Source of the DNA: an uncultured Phascolarctobacterium sp.
GTDB lineage: Bacteria; Bacillota; Negativicutes; Acidaminococcales; Acidaminococcaceae
Length of the DNA: 26,972 nt
Assembly: GCA_905200645.1 (NCBI GenBank)
Contig: CAJKLD010000032.1
Span: 1-26,972 of the forward strand
Direction of reading: 5' to 3'
This document shows, piece by piece, positions 24,049 to 26,972 of the stretch. The notes below the pieces were generated by a model. That model was not told the origin of the DNA and made no database searches. It was given only the letters and a program-made list of their open reading frames with translations. A program made the position numbers and the translations under genes. The stretch's first letter is position 1. Each line of letters opens with the position of its first letter.

Positions 24049-26409
24049 TCAGCCGCGCAGCAAATCGTGCTGGCTTAAACGCAAATTTTCTTTATATATT
24101 GCTTCCAAATGCTGCCGCTGCTGCTGCAACTGCACATACAATGGCGAATTCTCCAGCTGACAACGTTGGATAATATTTTTTTCTATTATATCATCTTTTA
24201 GGGCAACAAAACCAAGCTCCGCCATAATTTTTATAGCATTTTCACTAACGCTGTCTGCATAACGCTCTAATAGCCACGTTAAATGCAGCGGCGGCTTGGC
24301 AATTTCTTCCATAACTTTTCTATAGGCCACAGCCATAGCTTCCCGATTAGGACAAATTACAGGCAGTTCCTTGAGCAAAAACGCCCCTTCCTGCTGCTTA
24401 TACAATAAATACAGCATTCTTGTTTTACTGTGACGCAACGTTTTAACTGCTTCCAACAAAGAAATTGGCGGAAAATCCAACAGCACTACAACATCGCTGT
24501 CATTGCCAAAATCTGCTATATTTTTTAAATCACGATATTCCACAAATTTTACATAAGCCGTAAGCTGTTTATCCATTAGCGCTTCTGCCTGCAGCTTATT
24601 CTGCACCAAAATCTGCACGTGATTATGCACACGACCTAAAGCCGTTAAAAGCTGCCACTTATTTATAGAAGAATTACGAAAATCGCCTAAGCTCAACTCC
24701 TGCTTAATACTCACAGCATGGAGCTGTACCGTAGCTTCGTCGCGCCACACATTAATTTTAGGCTGAAAAGCTACATCGGCAATCATATTATCGTACATAA
24801 AATGCAGCAGTTCCGCGTTATTCCACATAATGCTGCGGTACGAAAAATCACCCTTGTCCAAGGTAAACTGCAAATGCTGCTGCTCTCTGCCAATGGCTCT
24901 GCTGTTATGCAGCAACGCATTATGAAAAGCAAAAACCGGCGACGGATTCGAGCAGCCGCAAGGCTCCAAAAGCTGCAGCTCTTCTAAATCCTGTACGGTA
25001 ATCTCGCCTTTATCTTTAACAACGCAATCCACTACCTGATGAGGCTGGTAATCCTCCGGCCGTAAATGTGTACGAACATATTCCTTAAAGCGTCGGCGAA
25101 ATTCCTCTACTTTTGCAGTCGGCAGCGTCAGTCCCGCTGCTTGGTGGTGTCCGCCGAACTGAGTTAAGATATCACTTTCAGCCGCAATAGCCTCATACAA
25201 ATTCAAGGCCGGAATACTGCGGCAGCTGCCTTTAGCCATATCATCAGAAATACTCAACAAAATCGTTGGCAGATGATATTTATCTACTAAACGCGAAGCC
25301 ACTATACCGATCACGCCCTGATGCCAGCCGGAATTAGCCAGCACTATGGCAGTGTCTATATGCTTTTCCTGCGCCAGCTGCGCTTCTGCCTCTGCCAAAA
25401 TATGACGGCTGATTTCCTGACGCAAAGCGTTTTCCTGATTAAGCTCCGCTGCAATTGCTGCCGCCTTGTCAGCATCCTTAGTTACTAAAAGCTCTACGGC
25501 TCTTTGAGCATGCTCTAAACGCCCAACGGCATTCAACCGCGGAGCTAAACCAAAACCAATGCTCTCCGAAGAAATATTTTTGCCGGTAAAGCCGCTCACG
25601 TCCATTAAAGCTTGCAGGCCAACCAGCTCGGTGTTTTCCATAGCCGCCAAACCACGGCGTACAAGCTCGCGGTTTTCATCAACTAACGGAACAATATCAG
25701 CCACAGTTCCCAACGCTGCCAATTCCGTCAGTTCTTCCCAATCAGGCAGCTCCCCGCGATTTTTTCGCTGCCTGCTTAACTCTAACGCCTGACAAAGCTT
25801 AAAAGCAATGCCCACGCCGCTTAAATCTTTAAAAGGATAATTATCGTCAGCCTGCTTAGCGTTAACAATAGCATAAGCGGGCGGCAAATTTTCCGGCACT
25901 GTATGATGATCCGTAATAATAATATCCAAAAAATCCGGAGCATTCTGTACTTCGCGCAAACCGCTGATGCCGCAGTCCACAGTCACTACCAAAGTAGTAC
26001 CGTTATCGGCAATATTTTTCAAGGCTTCATCATTTAAGCCATATCCCTCGCTTTTACGCTGAGGAATATATGTTTCTACCTTGGCTCCACGCCCCTGCAA
26101 ATAAATATACAGCAAAGAGGACGCAGTTATACCGTCCACGTCATAATCGCCGTAAACGGTAATCTGCTCGCCCTCTTGTAAAGCTTTTTCTATCCGCTCT
26201 ACAGTCCGCCACATATCCTTTAGCAAAAACGGGTCATGAAACGGCGCAGAACTGCCATATAAAAATTGCTGCATTGACTGGGTGTCATTTAAGCCCCGTT
26301 CCAGCAAAATCCCCGTAACTAAAGGAGATATCCCCAGCTCTGCCGCGAGGCACCCTGCCTTGTGCTCATCATACTCACGTATTTCCCAAATACGTTCTTT
26401 AGCTATCAC
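24049..26409 (-). CDS. recJ: Single-stranded-DNA-specific exonuclease RecJ
   Basis: RecJ is a 5'-3' single-strand DNA exonuclease used in recombination and mismatch and base-excision repair. Motifs of the DHH domain are intact: VYGDYDVDGITASSLLY (85-101), TVDCGISG and the DHH triad at 167-169. APRLNAVGR and the DHHA1 motif GGHHQAAGL follow. The OB-fold nucleic-acid-binding domain and a long C-terminal Firmicute-type extension (about 570-786) complete it. At 786 residues it is the length I remember for B. subtilis RecJ, larger than E. coli's. Translation starts at GTG (26409), overlapping the lapA stop as GTGA, so the gene is coupled to lapA. The first recognisable RecJ helices start right after this codon, which supports the choice. 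Confidence 0.95.
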   Translation of the reverse strand: MIAKERIWEIREYDEHKAGCLAAELGISPLVTGILLERGLNDTQSMQQFLYGSSAPFHDPFLLKDMWRTVERIEKALQEGEQITVYGDYDVDGITASSLLYIYLQGRGAKVETYIPQRKSEGYGLNDEALKNIADNGTTLVVTVDCGISGLREVQNAPDFLDIIITDHHTVPENLPPAYAIVNAKQADDNYPFKDLSGVGIAFKLCQALELSRQRKNRGELPDWEELTELAALGTVADIVPLVDENRELVRRGLAAMENTELVGLQALMDVSGFTGKNISSESIGFGLAPRLNAVGRLEHAQRAVELLVTKDADKAAAIAAELNQENALRQEISRHILAEAEAQLAQEKHIDTAIVLANSGWHQGVIGIVASRLVDKYHLPTILLSISDDMAKGSCRSIPALNLYEAIAAESDILTQFGGHHQAAGLTLPTAKVEEFRRRFKEYVRTHLRPEDYQPHQVVDCVVKDKGEITVQDLEELQLLEPCGCSNPSPVFAFHNALLHNSRAIGREQQHLQFTLDKGDFSYRSIMWNNAELLHFMYDNMIADVAFQPKINVWRDEATVQLHAVSIKQELSLGDFRNSSINKWQLLTALGRVHNHVQILVQNKLQAEALMDKQLTAYVKFVEYRDLKNIADFGNDSDVVVLLDFPPISLLEAVKTLRHSKTRMLYLLYKQQEGAFLLKELPVICPNREAMAVAYRKVMEEIAKPPLHLTWLLERYADSVSENAIKIMAELGFVALKDDIIEKNIIQRCQLENSPLYVQLQQQRQHLEAIYKENLRLSQHDLLRG

Positions 26410-26765
26410 TGCTTCTTATCCGTCTCAAAATTCTGCTGTGCGTCCGCGGTATTAGTTGCCGCTTTATCATGCAGCATCTGGGTATGCTGCAGCATAGCAA
26501 TGCGTTCCTGCAAACGGGTATTTTCAGCTTGCAGCTTGCTCATCTGTTCCTGCGTCTTTTTATCTTGCAGATATTGACGTGCTTTCATTGCCAGCAAAAA
26601 ACATGTGGCTACTAATACACCAATGAAAAAAGACCCTAAAATAACAAGCACCAATGACGACGAAAAGCTCCAAAAGATAAAATTCAGAGATACAGTCAGA
26701 GCATTTTGTACAGCAAAAACAGCAACAACAATACTTAATATAATCACTAAAATCAACAATGGCAT
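26406..26765 (-). CDS. lapA: LapA-domain (DUF1049) membrane protein
   Basis: The 119-residue inner-membrane protein has two transmembrane helices (about 2-22 and 38-60), separated by the NALTVSLNFIFWSF strand-like turn that characterises DUF1049/LapA. A cytoplasmic coiled coil (about 65-105, QEQMSKLQAENTRLQERIAM) and a polar tail follow. In E. coli LapA joins LapB in regulating LPS synthesis. In Bacillus the homologue YrvD sits next to recJ, as here, with unknown role. In a two-membrane Firmicute an LPS-related role is plausible but not shown. AAAGGAG lies 9 nt before the ATG. It is the first gene of the nine-gene operon inside the window. Confidence 0.88.
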   Translation of the reverse strand: MPLLILVIILSIVVAVFAVQNALTVSLNFIFWSFSSSLVLVILGSFFIGVLVATCFLLAMKARQYLQDKKTQEQMSKLQAENTRLQERIAMLQHTQMLHDKAATNTADAQQNFETDKKQ

Positions 26766-26794
26766 ATCATTCAGCTCCTTTACATAAAAATCAT

Positions 26795-26800
26795 TTTATA
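26795..26800 (-). promoter_or_regulatory. Possible -10 box for lapA
   Basis: TATAAA on the minus strand lies about 30 nt upstream of lapA. No convincing -35 is found, so transcription may also enter from beyond the window. Confidence 0.25.
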
Positions 26801-26885
26801 GCTTGTAATATTCTGCTAAAGGTACATTTTTTCCTGCTTTAATGCGGAAAATTTCACTGAATACATAAAAAATACACATATCGTA

Positions 26886-26919
26886 TATAAAAAAGACTGC
26901 CACTTTTCAGTGACAGTCT
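26886..26919 (-). terminator. Intrinsic terminator upstream of lapA
   Basis: On the minus strand AGACTGTCACT pairs with AGTGGCAGTCT across GAAA, with one G-U pair, and is followed by TTTTTTAT. It would end transcription arriving from an upstream gene outside the window. Its 5' arm can also pair with the preceding ACAGTC (26922-26927). Confidence 0.8.
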
Positions 26920-26927
26920 CAGACTGT

Positions 26928-26969
26928 AGAAAAACCCATGTTTCTCTCTTTGTTAGGGAAGCATGGGTT
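26928..26969 (-). terminator. Second hairpin, possible tandem terminator
   Basis: On the minus strand AACCCATG pairs with CATGGGTT across a 21-nt loop, followed by TTTCTACA. It sits just before the terminator at 26886-26919. The loop is long and the stem short, so it is the weaker of the two. Confidence 0.5.
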
Positions 26970-26972
26970 AAT

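Overview
The window looks like chromosomal DNA of a diderm (two-membrane) Firmicute of the Negativicutes type. This is inference from gene content. Firmicute-style neighbourhoods are present (lapA/recJ/rel/dtd/hisS/aspS followed by a 6S RNA and rarA; a HemZ-type radical SAM protein; FabK instead of FabI). They sit beside outer-membrane biology that Gram-positive monoderms lack: a two-partner secretion pair (TpsB barrel plus filamentous-haemagglutinin TpsA) and an OmpH/Skp protein. Base composition is moderate and I see no obvious break in it.

Left part (1-4728, minus strand): a tpsB-tpsA operon behind a near-consensus promoter. The tpsA gene runs off the left edge and is open for at least 947 codons. 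It contains two complete TPS (haemagglutination-activity) domains in tandem, separated by filament repeats and an acidic, proline-rich linker. Between this operon and the next gene lies a 382-bp gene-less segment bounded by 27-bp terminal inverted repeats, which I interpret as a MITE-like element.

Middle part (5271-13413): short transcription units on both strands. They are a SIMPL-domain exported protein (-); a small exported protein of unknown function followed by an NSS-family sodium symporter (+); trpS overlapping a YbaK/ProX-type tRNA-editing protein (+); OmpH (-); FabK (-); and ilvD (+). Clear terminators separate most units, and trpS and ilvD have good sigma-A promoters. No T-box is visible upstream of trpS.

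Right part (13422-26972, all minus): a 6S RNA gene only about 12 nt upstream of rarA. Upstream of that is a nine-gene, tightly packed cluster reading lapA, recJ, rel (RelA/SpoT homologue), dtd, an MBL-fold hydrolase, an AI-2E-family transporter, hemZ, hisS, aspS, closed by a strong terminator. Several gene pairs overlap by 4 nt (GTGA/ATGA), suggesting translational coupling. The cluster joins stringent response, tRNA charging and proofreading, and DNA repair. Two hairpin terminators, one with a competing alternative stem, lie upstream of lapA at the right edge.

The strongest candidates for something unusual are the double-TPS TpsA, the inverted-repeat element at 4882-5263, the 6S-rarA arrangement with a dyad in its promoter region, and the trpS/editing-protein coupling.
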